From contig NC_009486.1 of the NCBI RefSeq assembly GCF_000016785.1, positions 1,116,001-1,180,000 on the forward strand: a stretch of DNA of 64,000 nucleotides. Reading direction: 5' to 3'. The notes below the pieces were generated by a model. The model was given only the letters and a program-made list of their open reading frames with translations. It did not search any database and was not told the DNA's origin. Below are positions 17,001 to 26,109 of the stretch, one piece after another (within the stretch, counting starts at the first letter, position 1; every line of letters starts with the position of its first letter). The translations under genes and the position numbers were made by a program. Source of the stretch: Thermotoga petrophila RKU-1. Its GTDB lineage: Bacteria; Thermotogota; Thermotogae; Thermotogales; Thermotogaceae.

Positions 17001-17501
17001 TCAGAAACCGAGGATCGCTCCGATCACTCCACACCCAAAAATGATGAAAAGAGGGTGCACCTTGAAGAAAGAACACACAAAAGCGGCAGCAGAAAGCAGG
17101 ATCAACACAGGATTCTGAACGGAACTGAGAAGCGAAAGGAGCGTCACGATCAAAAGGGTTGTGGTGGCCCCTTCGAGCGCTTTCATCAACCTCACTCTCT
17201 GAAGCTTCACGTATTTTCTGAGGAAAATAGCAGTGGTGATAACCAGAATGGGAGCCCCAAGGAAAGCGAGTGTGTTCAACACAGCACCTATCAGACCAAA
17301 GAATTTGTATCCCGTGTAAGTTGCCAGGTTTATCGCAACGGGACCTGGAGTCATTTGAGCGATCGAAACCGCCTGAGAGAACTCCTCAGGAGAGAGAAAG
17401 CCACCGGTGACGAGTTCGTTCTTGAGTATTCCAACGATCGCCCATCCACCGCCAAAAGAAAGAAAACCGACCTTCAGAAAGATGAAGGCGAGTTTCAGCA
17501 A
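17001..17501 (-). CDS. chrA: Chromate transporter, short-chain subunit 2
   Basis: A 166-residue CHR-family protein, half the size of the fused ChrA. It carries the family motif FGGGWAIVG near residue 17 and PGPVAINLATYTGY near residue 52, and about five membrane segments. Short CHR proteins work as pairs, and the partner lies immediately upstream. TTG start eight bases after AAGGAGG. The substrate may be chromate or another oxyanion; family naming does not settle this. Confidence 0.85.
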   Translation of the reverse strand: MLKLAFIFLKVGFLSFGGGWAIVGILKNELVTGGFLSPEEFSQAVSIAQMTPGPVAINLATYTGYKFFGLIGAVLNTLAFLGAPILVITTAIFLRKYVKLQRVRLMKALEGATTTLLIVTLLSLLSSVQNPVLILLSAAAFVCSFFKVHPLFIIFGCGVIGAILGF

Positions 17502-17504
17502 GGT

Positions 17505-18020
17505 TCATACCTCCTTCAGATACAGAAGCAGAACGAGCAAAATGACCACCGGAATCACGAGGGATCCATTGAGAAGCAGAACGAAAACCGCTACTCCTAT
17601 CATAATGGCTCTGTAGAGATTCCAGCGCTGGTTTTTCACAAGCCGGTACAGAACACTCCCTACAAGTCCGATTATGGAAGCGTAAGCACCTCTCAGAAAA
17701 CTCCGAACGTAGCTGATTCCTGAAAGAGCGCGTATCACTTCTGCAACCGCAACTATGGCGAAAAACGGTGGTAGCACAACGGCCAATCCAGAGGCGATCG
17801 CCCCGGAGATACCAGCAAGTCTCTTCCCCACCAACACCGCAGTGTTGAAGGCGATAGGACCCGGTACCACCTGAGCTGTGCTCACGATACGAAAGAATTC
17901 TTTCTCCGTCAAAAGGCCGGATCTTTCCAGTTCCCATTTCATCACGGGAATCATGGCGTATCCTCCACCTATGGTGAGGGCGGAGATCCTCAAGAAAAGG
18001 AAGAACAGTCTTCCAATCAA
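17505..18020 (-). CDS. chrA: Chromate transporter, short-chain subunit 1
   Basis: A 171-residue CHR-family protein. It has the same repeat pattern as its partner: TIGGGYAMIPVM near residue 16 and VVPGPIAFNTAVLVG near residue 51. It is hydrophobic with about five or six membrane segments. TTG start nine bases after AGGAGG. It is the first gene of a two-gene operon that diverges from guaA. Confidence 0.85.
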   Translation of the reverse strand: MIGRLFFLFLRISALTIGGGYAMIPVMKWELERSGLLTEKEFFRIVSTAQVVPGPIAFNTAVLVGKRLAGISGAIASGLAVVLPPFFAIVAVAEVIRALSGISYVRSFLRGAYASIIGLVGSVLYRLVKNQRWNLYRAIMIGVAVFVLLLNGSLVIPVVILLVLLLYLKEV

Positions 18021-18062
18021 ATTCGATCCCTCCTGAACTTCGATTTTAGAACTTTTTCCTTC

Positions 18063-18104
18063 AACTCAAATTTCCATTGAGTTAAATCTGAATATGATTT
18101 AATA
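18063..18104 (+). promoter_or_regulatory. guaA promoter with overlapping palindrome
   Basis: TTGAGT (18077-18082) and TTAATA (18099-18104) with a 16-bp spacer. The -35 is part of a perfect inverted repeat, AACTCAA (18063-18069) and TTGAGTT (18077-18083), separated by seven bases, which may be an operator. Confidence 0.5.
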
Positions 18105-18132
18105 GTATCAAAAGAAACCGGGAGGGATCGAG

Positions 18133-19638
18133 TTGGTACTCGTCGTGGATTACGGCTCTCAGTACTCCAGACTCATAACGAGAAGGATCAGAGAAAACGA
18201 GGTCTATTCCGAAGTGGTCTTCCCCGATGATAAGGTAGATCTTTCGAAAGTAGACACCGTGATCCTCTCCGGTGGTCCAAGAAGCGTTTATGAAGAGGAC
18301 GCCCCAAAGCTTCCAGAGTGGTTCCAAGAATACAAAGGTCCAGTACTCGCCATATGCTATGGAATGCAGCTGATCGTGAAAGAACTCGGAGGAGAGGTCA
18401 GGAGAGGACGAGGGGAGTACGGAAGAACCCTCGTGGAGCTCTCGAGGGATCCGATATTCGAAGGAATTCCGGAGAAGGTTCACGTCTGGATGAGCCACGG
18501 CGATGAGGTGGTTAGGCTTCCGGAAGGGTTCCATCCGATCGCCGTGTCCGAAACGGGTGTGATCGCCGCTGCCACAGATGGAAAAAGGTTCTGGCTGCTC
18601 CAGTTCCACCCGGAAGTGCACCACACCGAGTACGGTGATCGTATGATTTCCAACTTCCTCTTCAATGTGTGTAAGCTTGAGAAAAACTGGAAGATAGGAG
18701 ACCTCGTGGAAGAGAAAATAAGACACATCAAAGAGACCATAGGGAACAAAAAAGCGATCCTCGCGCTTTCTGGAGGGGTAGATTCTTCCGTTGCAGCGGT
18801 CCTCGTGCACAGAGCGATAGGAAAGAACCTCGTGTGTGTCTTCGTGGACCACGGCCTTCTCAGAAAGAACGAGCGAGAAGAAGTGGAGAGAGTCTTCAAG
18901 GAACACTTCGACATGAATCTGGTTGTTGTGGATGCCAGGAAGAGATTTCTCGAAAAACTCAGAGGAGTCACGGATCCGGAGAAGAAGAGGAAGATCATAG
19001 GAGAAGAATTCATACGAGTGTTCGAAGAGGAAGCGAAAAAACACGATGTGGAATTTCTTGTTCAGGGAACGATCTATTCAGACGTCATAGAAAGCGCCGC
19101 ATCCGGAAAGACGACTGCGAAGATAAAGAGCCACCACAACGTGGGCGGTCTTCCAGAGAAGATGAACCTGAAACTGGTAGAACCCCTCAGAGACCTCTTC
19201 AAAGACGAGGTGAGAAAAGTAGGAAAGTATCTCGGCATACCGGACAGGATCATAAACAGGCATCCGTTCCCTGGCCCTGGACTCGCCGTGAGGGTGCTGG
19301 GAGAGGTCACGGAAGAAAAGCTCGAAATCCTGAGAGAAGCGGACTACATATTCATAGAAACTCTCAGAAAGCATGACTACTACGATAAAGTGTGGCAGGC
19401 GTTTGCGGTTCTTCTTCCTATAAAAAGCGTAGGCGTGAAGGGTGACGCGAGGGCGTATGAGTACGTGGTGGCGCTTCGAGCCGTGAACAGCGTGGAGGGG
19501 ATGACCGCAGACTGGTCCAGAATTCCGCATGATATACTGGACGAGGCAGCAAGAAGGATCACAAGAGAAGTGAAAGGTGTCGGCAGAGTGGTCTACGATA
19601 TAACTTCAAAACCGCCTGCAACCATAGAGTGGGAGTGA
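18133..19638 (+). CDS. guaA: GMP synthase (glutamine-hydrolysing)
   Basis: A 501-residue enzyme that converts XMP to GMP with ATP and glutamine. The N-terminal class I glutamine amidotransferase has LAICYGMQ (nucleophile C75) and LQFHPEVHHTEYG (His/Glu of the triad). The PP-loop ATP pyrophosphatase SGGVDSSVAAVL follows near residue 218, and the C-terminal dimerisation domain carries PFPGPGLAVRVLGEV and ends PPATIEWE, as usual. The start is TTG, preceded by GGGAGGG. It heads an operon with ogg, hflK and hflC. Confidence 0.97.
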   Translation: MVLVVDYGSQYSRLITRRIRENEVYSEVVFPDDKVDLSKVDTVILSGGPRSVYEEDAPKLPEWFQEYKGPVLAICYGMQLIVKELGGEVRRGRGEYGRTLVELSRDPIFEGIPEKVHVWMSHGDEVVRLPEGFHPIAVSETGVIAAATDGKRFWLLQFHPEVHHTEYGDRMISNFLFNVCKLEKNWKIGDLVEEKIRHIKETIGNKKAILALSGGVDSSVAAVLVHRAIGKNLVCVFVDHGLLRKNEREEVERVFKEHFDMNLVVVDARKRFLEKLRGVTDPEKKRKIIGEEFIRVFEEEAKKHDVEFLVQGTIYSDVIESAASGKTTAKIKSHHNVGGLPEKMNLKLVEPLRDLFKDEVRKVGKYLGIPDRIINRHPFPGPGLAVRVLGEVTEEKLEILREADYIFIETLRKHDYYDKVWQAFAVLLPIKSVGVKGDARAYEYVVALRAVNSVEGMTADWSRIPHDILDEAARRITREVKGVGRVVYDITSKPPATIEWE

Positions 19639-19642
19639 GAAC

Positions 19643-20266
19643 TTGGAAGAACTGCTGAAAGAACTCGAAAGGATACGAGAAGAAGCAAAACCGCTCGTTG
19701 AACAGCGGTTCGAAGAGTTCAAAAGATTGGGCGAAGAAGGAACAGAAGAGGATCTCTTCTGTGAACTCTCTTTCTGTGTTCTCACAGCCAACTGGAGTGC
19801 GGAAGGTGGAATTAGAGCGCAGAAAGAAATCGGAAAGGGTTTTGTGCATCTTCCCCTTGAGGAACTCGCGGAAAAACTGAGAGAGGTTGGACACAGGTAT
19901 CCTCAAAAGAGAGCCGAGTTCATAGTAGAAAACAGAAAACTGCTGGGAAAGTTGAAGAACCTTGTGAAGGGTGATCCTTTTCAATCCAGAGAGTTCCTAG
20001 TAAGAAACGCAAAGGGGATCGGCTGGAAAGAGGCGAGCCACTTTCTCAGAAACACCGGTGTGGAAGACCTCGCCATTTTGGATAAACACGTTCTGAGACT
20101 CATGAAAAGACACGGCCTGATTCAGGAGATACCAAAAGGATGGAGTAAGAAAAGATATCTCTACGTGGAAGAGATCCTCAGAAAAGTCGCCGAAGCGTTT
20201 GGAGAATCTCCCGGGAAGTTCGATCTCTACCTGTGGTACCTTGTGAAGGGGAAGGTGGATAAATAG
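19643..20266 (+). CDS. ogg: 8-oxoguanine DNA glycosylase/AP lyase, Ogg2 type
   Basis: A 207-residue helix-hairpin-helix glycosylase of the thermophile Ogg2 class, which removes 8-oxoguanine and nicks the abasic site. The HhH-GPD motif GIGWKEASHFLRNTG provides the catalytic lysine (K129), and LAILDKHVLRLM the aspartate (D147). Length and the short N-terminal domain fit Ogg2, not OGG1. TTG start, four bases after the guaA stop, with GGGAGTGA as SD. Confidence 0.9.
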   Translation: MEELLKELERIREEAKPLVEQRFEEFKRLGEEGTEEDLFCELSFCVLTANWSAEGGIRAQKEIGKGFVHLPLEELAEKLREVGHRYPQKRAEFIVENRKLLGKLKNLVKGDPFQSREFLVRNAKGIGWKEASHFLRNTGVEDLAILDKHVLRLMKRHGLIQEIPKGWSKKRYLYVEEILRKVAEAFGESPGKFDLYLWYLVKGKVDK

Positions 20267-20277
20267 GAGGTGATGGA

Positions 20278-21204
20278 GTGCGAAAATACGTGTGGATAGT
20301 CGTTTTCATCGTGCTGGGAATCTACTTTCTCACCGGTGTGTATCAGGTAGGACCCTCCGAAGTCGCCCTCCTCAAGACTTTTGGAAGATTCACCTCGGTC
20401 GTTCCTTCAGGAATCCACTACCACCTGCCGTATCCGATTCAGTCTCATGTGACCGTCGACGTCACAACTGTGAGAAAGATCGAAATAGGATTCAGAAGCA
20501 TTCAACGAGGGGAGAGGATCTCTTACCAGTCGGTTCCTCAAGAAGCCATAATGATCACAGGAGACAACAACCTCGTGAGTGTGGAAGCGGTGGTTCAGTA
20601 CAGGGTGAAAGACCCCGTCGCTTACGCCTTCAACATCACAGAAGCGGATTCCATCGTGAGATTCACAACAGAATCTGTTCTTCGTGAGAAGGTAGCGATG
20701 AGAAGCATCGACGACGTTCTCACCTCAGGAAGAGATGAAATAGGATTCAAAACTGCCCAAATGCTCCAGGAGATTCTCGATTCCTACAACTGCGGTATAA
20801 AGGTGGAAAACGTTTATCTCCAGGAAGTGGTCCCGCCAGATCCCGTTGTTGACGCCTTCGACGATGTGAACAACGCTCGTCAGGACAAAGAACGTCTCAT
20901 AAACGAGGCAAGAAAATACGCCAACGACGTTGTTCCAAAAGCCCAGGGACAGGCACAAGAGATACTGAGACAGGCAGAGGCCTACGCTCAGGAAGTTTAT
21001 CTGAAAGCACTCGGCGAAGCGAAAAGATTCGAAGAGGTGCTGGAAGAATACTCAAAGGCTCCTGATATCACGAGAAAACGAATGCTCCTCGACGCTCTCC
21101 AATCTTTGCTTGAAAAATCCGAAAACAAGGTTTTCTTCGTGGGAAACGGTGATTCTCTGAACATTCTCAACATTTCCGACCTTCTGAAGGGGATGGGAAA
21201 ATGA
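20278..21204 (+). CDS. hflK: HflK, membrane-anchored SPFH/band-7 protein
   Basis: A 308-residue protein with one N-terminal membrane segment (residues 5-18, VWIVVFIVLGIYFLTG), an SPFH/band-7 domain to about residue 190 and a helical region (NEARKYANDVVPKAQGQAQE). HflK and HflC form a membrane cage that holds and regulates the protease FtsH. Start GTG with AGGAGGTGAT upstream. It overlaps hflC by four bases, which supports co-translation of a heteromer. Confidence 0.93.
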   Translation: MRKYVWIVVFIVLGIYFLTGVYQVGPSEVALLKTFGRFTSVVPSGIHYHLPYPIQSHVTVDVTTVRKIEIGFRSIQRGERISYQSVPQEAIMITGDNNLVSVEAVVQYRVKDPVAYAFNITEADSIVRFTTESVLREKVAMRSIDDVLTSGRDEIGFKTAQMLQEILDSYNCGIKVENVYLQEVVPPDPVVDAFDDVNNARQDKERLINEARKYANDVVPKAQGQAQEILRQAEAYAQEVYLKALGEAKRFEEVLEEYSKAPDITRKRMLLDALQSLLEKSENKVFFVGNGDSLNILNISDLLKGMGK

Positions 21205-22052
21205 AAATCTGGATGATTTCTCTTCTGATCATTCTGATCGTGGTGGGTGCGATCCTTCTTTTCTCTTCTTTCTACGTCCTGGATCAGACACAGCAAGCGG
21301 TGGTTCTGAGGTTCGGAAAGATCGTCGCGGTGGAAACAGAACCTGGGCTTCACTTCAAGCAGCCGTTCGTTGATAATGTGGTGAGATTCGATAAAAGAAT
21401 CCTCCTCTACGATATAGAACCAGAAAAGATCATAGCCGCCGACAAGAAAACGCTCGTGATAGACACGTACGTTCTCTGGAGGATAAAAGATGCGGAAGCG
21501 TTCATAAAATCACTGAAGAGCGTGAAGCTCGCTCTTCCAAGAATCGACGATGTGGTTTACTCACACGTGAGGAACATCTTCGCAAAAGCGAACTTCGACG
21601 AGATCATCTCCGAGAAGAGAGAAGACCTTTTGAGGGAAGTCACGGCTCTTTCAAGAGAAGATCTGAAGGACTTCGGCATAGAAGTGGTCGATGTGAGGGT
21701 GAAGCACGCCGACCTCCCCGCTGAGAACGAAAAGGCCGTGTACGAAAGAATGAAAGCGGAAAGATACAGCATCGCTGCACAGATCAGGGCTGAAGGTGAG
21801 AAAGAGGCAAGAAAGATACGTGCGGAAGCCGACAAAACAGCGAAGGTTCTGATCGCGGAAGCTCAAAGCAAAGCAGAGCAAATCAAGGGAACCGGAGAAG
21901 CAAGCGCGGTGAAGATCTACGCGGAGGTGTTTTCAAAAGACAAGGACTTCTACGAATTCTGGAGAACGATGGAGGTTTACAGATCCATCGAGAAAGGAAT
22001 TCTCATAATTGGAGACGAACTCGATGCACTGAAATACCTCAAAACGAAGTAA
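21201..22052 (+). CDS. hflC: HflC, partner of HflK
   Basis: A 283-residue protein: one membrane segment at residues 5-24, then an SPFH/band-7 domain (LDQTQQAVVLRFGKIVAVET), and a coiled region rich in Ala/Glu (AEGEKEARKIRAEADKTAKV) near residue 195, typical of HflC. The ATG overlaps the hflK stop. It is the last gene of the guaA-ogg-hflK-hflC operon and ends at a hairpin. Confidence 0.93.
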   Translation: MKIWMISLLIILIVVGAILLFSSFYVLDQTQQAVVLRFGKIVAVETEPGLHFKQPFVDNVVRFDKRILLYDIEPEKIIAADKKTLVIDTYVLWRIKDAEAFIKSLKSVKLALPRIDDVVYSHVRNIFAKANFDEIISEKREDLLREVTALSREDLKDFGIEVVDVRVKHADLPAENEKAVYERMKAERYSIAAQIRAEGEKEARKIRAEADKTAKVLIAEAQSKAEQIKGTGEASAVKIYAEVFSKDKDFYEFWRTMEVYRSIEKGILIIGDELDALKYLKTK

Positions 22053-22076
22053 GGGAGAGTTCCCTCACTTCATTTT
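22046..22076. terminator. Hairpin between convergent hflC and glycosyltransferase genes
   Basis: Stem GAAGTAAGGGA/TCCCTCACTTC with one mismatch and a GAGT loop, then ATTTTC. It overlaps the ends of both convergent genes and probably acts in both directions. Confidence 0.65.
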
Positions 22077-22874
22077 CAGAAAGTTACTCACGCTGAAGAG
22101 CATTCTGAACATCCATATGTTGAACTTGTTTACCCTGTTCTTTCCGGGGCCGTAACCGAAATCTTTCACCGGTCTGAGAAATCTGTACCTCCCAGCGTTG
22201 TGAACGATGGGAATGAGCTCACCATTTTCGAGATAGAACTTCGAATCTTTCACGTAGAATTTTTCTCGGGCCGTTGAAGGAATGAAGTTGTACTTCGAAG
22301 GAAGTTCCACATGAGGGTTCTTGTAGATCACGTAGTTTCCAATGACAGTATCTCCACCCCAGACGTTTATGTTTTTCAGACGTCTCTCCATTGTTCTTGC
22401 GAGCTCGAGGAAACCTTCCCTTGGTGCTATTATCACACCCACGTTGAAGAGCTTTTTGTTTGAAAGAAAAGACTTTATCTCCTTTCCATTCACAAGGTCT
22501 TCTTCCTTCACCACGAGATCAATGGGTGGACTCAACTGCTCCACAACCGCTCGAAAAGCATCTCTGTGTTCCTCGAATAGGTGCGAGATGTCACTCTGGA
22601 AGATGATGTCTCCGCCATCACAAAACAGGATCTGATCGTACTCAGGATGATTCTCAAGAAAAATGGCAAGATTGATGAAACGCGTGTTGTTTATGAGTCC
22701 AGAACGCTCCACAGCCGGAAAGTTGATAACCTCTTTAGGAAGTCCTGTGAGACCGTAGTTTATGACGAGAACGTCCGTTTTGCTCAGATCCACATTTTCC
22801 TTCAGAGATCTGTACCAGTCGTTCACAAGAAAGTCCCTTATTCTGTCGTTACCTGCCGTTGCTATCAGATTCAA
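22065..22874 (-). CDS. GT-A-fold glycosyltransferase-like protein
   Basis: A 269-residue protein resembling GT8-like enzymes: QILFCDGGDIIFQSDI near residue 83 looks like a DxD-type nucleotide-sugar site, followed by NVGVIIAPREG and HNAGRYRF, all typical of retaining GT-A transferases. Donor and acceptor cannot be read from sequence. The start is the TTG at 22872-22874, seven bases after AGGAGG; the ATG two codons earlier is too close to that SD. It overlaps the end of ribH by 26 bases and so is the last gene of the riboflavin operon, an unexplained association. Confidence 0.65.
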   Translation of the reverse strand: MNLIATAGNDRIRDFLVNDWYRSLKENVDLSKTDVLVINYGLTGLPKEVINFPAVERSGLINNTRFINLAIFLENHPEYDQILFCDGGDIIFQSDISHLFEEHRDAFRAVVEQLSPPIDLVVKEEDLVNGKEIKSFLSNKKLFNVGVIIAPREGFLELARTMERRLKNINVWGGDTVIGNYVIYKNPHVELPSKYNFIPSTAREKFYVKDSKFYLENGELIPIVHNAGRYRFLRPVKDFGYGPGKNRVNKFNIWMFRMLFSVSNFLKMK

Positions 22875-23346
22875 AAACATCCCTCCTGAGTCTCTTTCTG
22901 AGATTTGCCATTTCGATCGCTACCATCGCTGCTTCAAAACCTTTGTTTCCACTCTTTGCTCCGGCTCTGTTGAGGGCCTGTTCAAGGGTGTCCGTGGTGA
23001 GAACGCCGAAAACAATAGGAATATCAGAGGTCATGTTGAACTGCGCTACAGCCTTACCTATCTCGTTCGCCACCACGTTGAAGTGGTACGTCTCCCCTCT
23101 TATCACAGCACCGAGAACGATTATAGCATCGTGCACGTTGAGGTCGAGGAGTTTCTTGAGCGTGTATATCGCTTCCATACTTCCCGGAATTCTCACAACC
23201 GTTATGTTCTCGTCTGAGACACCGTGTCTTTTCAGCCCGTCGAGCGCCCCCTCGAGGAGTTTCGAAGTGACAAGGTCGTTGAACCTAGGAACGACTACGG
23301 CTATCTTCAACCCTTCTCCTCTGTAGTCTCCCTGGATAACCTTCAT
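22849..23346 (-). CDS. ribH: Lumazine synthase (6,7-dimethyl-8-ribityllumazine synthase)
   Basis: A 165-residue protein that condenses the ribityl-aminopyrimidine with dihydroxybutanone phosphate. Seen: VVVPRFNDLVTSKLLEGAL, VRIPGSMEAIYTLKK, GAVIRGETYHFNVVANE and GVLTTDTLEQALNRAGAKSGNKG, all conserved family blocks. It forms capsid-like or pentameric assemblies. Overlaps ribBA by four bases. Third enzyme of the local rib operon order ribD-ribE-ribBA-ribH. Confidence 0.96.
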   Translation of the reverse strand: MKVIQGDYRGEGLKIAVVVPRFNDLVTSKLLEGALDGLKRHGVSDENITVVRIPGSMEAIYTLKKLLDLNVHDAIIVLGAVIRGETYHFNVVANEIGKAVAQFNMTSDIPIVFGVLTTDTLEQALNRAGAKSGNKGFEAAMVAIEMANLRKRLRRDVFESDSNGR

Positions 23347-24509
23347 GAATTCACCTCCCCAAGGATCTCCTCAAGTTTGTGTCCGAGTTTTCTCATTTTT
23401 GTTGAAAGATAAAACCTGTTGTATGGTGTTACTCTCCCGTACAATCTTTTTGTTTCGATAACTTCGATTCCGTATTTTTCAAGACCAACCGTCTTTCTTT
23501 GGTTGTTGGTGAAGAGAAGAACCCTTTCGATGCCAAGGGCTTTCAAGATCTGCACCGCCGGTGCGTAATCTCTTTCGTCCTCAGAAAAACCAAGAACTCT
23601 GTTTGCCTCCACCGTGTCCAAACCTTTGTCCTGAAGAGAATAGGCTGCAATTTTGTTCGAAAGGCCGATTCCTCTCCCTTCCTGTCTCAAATAGATCAGG
23701 ATACCTCCGTGAGCTGACATGTATCTGAGAAAATTCGCCAGCTGTGAACCGCAGTCACACCTCAAAGAAGAGAGAACATCCCCGGTCACGCATTCGGAGT
23801 GTATTCTCACAGCAACGGGATCTTCGAGGGGTTCCTTAACGATTGCGAAGTGTTCTTTGCCATCGAGGTGGTTTTCGAAAGAAACAACCTTGAAGACACC
23901 GAAATCCGTTGGAAGTGTTGCTTCTGCTTTTTTCTTCATGAGAAGCTTTCTCTTCACAAATTCACGCCAGACATCGTCCATCTCCAGAACGGGGAGGGAA
24001 AACCTCTTCGAAATTTGTAAAACATAATCCAGATTGTGAGAATTTCCCTTCTCATCCAGAATTTCCACGATCACCGCATAACGACTGAAACCTGCGAGTT
24101 CAGAAATTTCCAAAGATGCCTCCGTGTGTCCTTTTCGTCTCTGGAAACCGATTCCTCCGATCACTGTGACGTGGCCTGGGTACCTGAACTCATAGAAATA
24201 TCTGCCCTCTGCCAGTTTTCTGCACGTTTCTGCCCTTTCTGACGCCGAAATCCCGGTGCCAGTGCCCCAGTCCACCGGGACAAAATAGTTCGCTCCGTAG
24301 TTCGAGGAAAGTTTTACGAACCCTCTTTTCAAAAGATCTTCTTCGTCGGCTGTAACACAGAAGAGTCCCTTCCCGTATGTGACGAAAAAATTCACAACGT
24401 CTTCGGTGATCAATTGAGCGGGAAAAACAAAATCCGCTTCGTTCTCTCTGTTTCTGTCGATCAAAACGACAGGTTTTCCTCCCTCAAAAGTCTCTCTCAG
24501 TTCTTCCAC
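23343..24509 (-). CDS. ribBA: RibBA: DHBP synthase / GTP cyclohydrolase II
   Basis: A 388-residue fusion. The N-terminal dihydroxybutanone-4-phosphate synthase domain has RNRENEADFVFPAQ and the HTEAS motif (GHTEASLEISELAG). The C-terminal GTP cyclohydrolase II has the zinc cysteines in CVTGDVLSSLRCDCGSQL and the LRQEGRGIGLSNKI motif. It supplies both precursors of riboflavin. GTG start within the end of ribE (26-base overlap), with GGGGTGAT upstream. The N-terminus is slightly shorter than usual. Confidence 0.95.
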   Translation of the reverse strand: MEELRETFEGGKPVVLIDRNRENEADFVFPAQLITEDVVNFFVTYGKGLFCVTADEEDLLKRGFVKLSSNYGANYFVPVDWGTGTGISASERAETCRKLAEGRYFYEFRYPGHVTVIGGIGFQRRKGHTEASLEISELAGFSRYAVIVEILDEKGNSHNLDYVLQISKRFSLPVLEMDDVWREFVKRKLLMKKKAEATLPTDFGVFKVVSFENHLDGKEHFAIVKEPLEDPVAVRIHSECVTGDVLSSLRCDCGSQLANFLRYMSAHGGILIYLRQEGRGIGLSNKIAAYSLQDKGLDTVEANRVLGFSEDERDYAPAVQILKALGIERVLLFTNNQRKTVGLEKYGIEVIETKRLYGRVTPYNRFYLSTKMRKLGHKLEEILGEVNS

Positions 24510-25056
24510 TGTCTATCACCCCTTTCAAGTAGCGAGCGATGATATCGATCTCGTAGTTAACGGGATCTCCGGGCACCAGATACTGGAGGTTCGTGTTCTC
24601 GAACGTGTGTGGGATCACCTGAACACTGAACGTGTCCAGAGAAGTTTCAACGACGGTGAGGCTGATACCGTTCAACGTGATAGAACCTTTTGGAACGATC
24701 GCCCATCTTTCCGACGGCATCGAAAAGAACATGAAATAGCTGTTTCCGCGCCTTTCCATTCCGACAAACCTGACGGTACCGTCCACATGGCCTGTTACCA
24801 GGTGTCCTTCAACTCTGCTGCCGAGAGCCAGAGATTTTTCAAGATTGTAAAAACGAGAAACGAAAAGATTGGTTCTCCTCCTCGTTTCCTCACCCACATC
24901 GAACCAGTACTCTTCTTCTGAAAGCCCGGAGACAGTCAGACACACACCGTTCACCGCTATACTCTCTCCCAGTTTCACTTCCCACGTTCTTTTGAAGAAG
25001 ATCCTCTCTCCTCTGAGGTGCCCTCTTTCCACCTTCTGAACTATTCCCGTGAACAC
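24484..25056 (-). CDS. ribE: Riboflavin synthase, alpha chain
   Basis: A 190-residue protein with two similar lumazine-binding barrels. Each half has the family motif: MFTGIVQKV with AVNGVCLTV in the first, EGHLVTGHVDGTV with TLNGISLTVVE in the second. It dismutates lumazine to riboflavin. GTG start overlapping the end of ribD by 16 bases. Length is slightly below the common 200-215 residues. Confidence 0.95.
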   Translation of the reverse strand: MFTGIVQKVERGHLRGERIFFKRTWEVKLGESIAVNGVCLTVSGLSEEEYWFDVGEETRRRTNLFVSRFYNLEKSLALGSRVEGHLVTGHVDGTVRFVGMERRGNSYFMFFSMPSERWAIVPKGSITLNGISLTVVETSLDTFSVQVIPHTFENTNLQYLVPGDPVNYEIDIIARYLKGVIDSGRTERDF

Positions 25057-26087
25057 GGTCTCATCTCCACCAGAAACTCCGAATCGGAAAACTCCACGTT
25101 CACCACTTTGAACTTCGGAGGAACCGAAACATCTGACAGATAACCGGAGAAGACATCAAGCCCCTTTCCGAAAATCTTCGTCGAATAAAAACCAAAAACC
25201 ACATCTGCGTGATCCAAAAATTCACTGAACACCTTCGATCCGCCTTCCACCAAGACAGAATCGATATCCCTTTCATACAGATTTCTCAATATACTCTCCA
25301 CAGAACAATCGCTCAGGGCCTTCTCCACGTGTGGTGGATATTCCGCCTCTTCACTTTCTGTGAAAACGATCACCCGAGCGTTTTCTTCGAACACTCTGAA
25401 CACTTTCCCACTCAAAACACCCTTTCTGTCGAGGATCACCCTCACAGGATTTCTGCCTTCTTTCAGTCTGCAGGTTAGCTGAGGATTGTCCTTCAAAACC
25501 GTTCCAGCACCGACGAGAACAGCAGAGTAGATGTTTCTCATCTCGTGAACCTTGAATCTGAGTTTGTCTGTGATCCACTTGGAATCTCCTCTGTGATCAG
25601 CTATTTTCCCATCTAAGGTGGACGCGTACTTCAGCGCAACGAACGGCCTTTTCTTTGTCACATAAGTGATGAAAAACTCACACAGCTTTTTCACCTCTTC
25701 TTCCAAAACACCTTCTATCACTTCAATACCGTGATTTCTGAATTTTTCCACACCGTTTCCCGAAACAGGATTTGGATCCCTTGTTCCAATCACAACGGTT
25801 TTTATTCCACTTTCTATGATCAGATCCGTGCATGGAGGTGTCTTTCCATGATGATCACAGGGTTCAAGGGTAACTATGAGAGTTGCACCTCGTAAATCTT
25901 CTCCTTTCTTTCTTGCACTTTCTATTGCCATCCTTTCAGCGTGCGGACCTCCAAAATAGGGATGAAAACCCTCCGCGATTATCCTGCCGTCTTTCACAAC
26001 GACCGCACCAACTGGTGGGTTGGGATTCACCCTTCCAAGTCCTTTCTTTGCAAGCTCTATCGCTCTTTTCATGAAAGTTTCATACAT
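25041..26087 (-). CDS. ribD: RibD: pyrimidine deaminase/reductase
   Basis: A 348-residue bifunctional enzyme for the second and third steps of riboflavin synthesis. The N-terminal deaminase has PHAERMAIE and TLEPCDHHGKTPPCTD (zinc ligands His/Cys/Cys and catalytic Glu). The C-terminal reductase has KYASTLDGKIA and LVEGGSKVFSEF. The ATG at 26085-26087 has GGGAGGG seven bases upstream; the frame stays open further upstream, but that part lies in the riboswitch. First gene of the operon, controlled by FMN through the riboswitch at 26151-26264. Confidence 0.96.
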   Translation of the reverse strand: MYETFMKRAIELAKKGLGRVNPNPPVGAVVVKDGRIIAEGFHPYFGGPHAERMAIESARKKGEDLRGATLIVTLEPCDHHGKTPPCTDLIIESGIKTVVIGTRDPNPVSGNGVEKFRNHGIEVIEGVLEEEVKKLCEFFITYVTKKRPFVALKYASTLDGKIADHRGDSKWITDKLRFKVHEMRNIYSAVLVGAGTVLKDNPQLTCRLKEGRNPVRVILDRKGVLSGKVFRVFEENARVIVFTESEEAEYPPHVEKALSDCSVESILRNLYERDIDSVLVEGGSKVFSEFLDHADVVFGFYSTKIFGKGLDVFSGYLSDVSVPPKFKVVNVEFSDSEFLVEMRPCSRE

Positions 26088-26109
26088 ACAACACCCTCCC
26101 TGTGTAAAA

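Noticed and set aside
18082-19044. A 320-codon reverse open frame opposite guaA
   Set aside because: Antisense shadow of guaA with low-complexity, Phe/Ser-rich translation.
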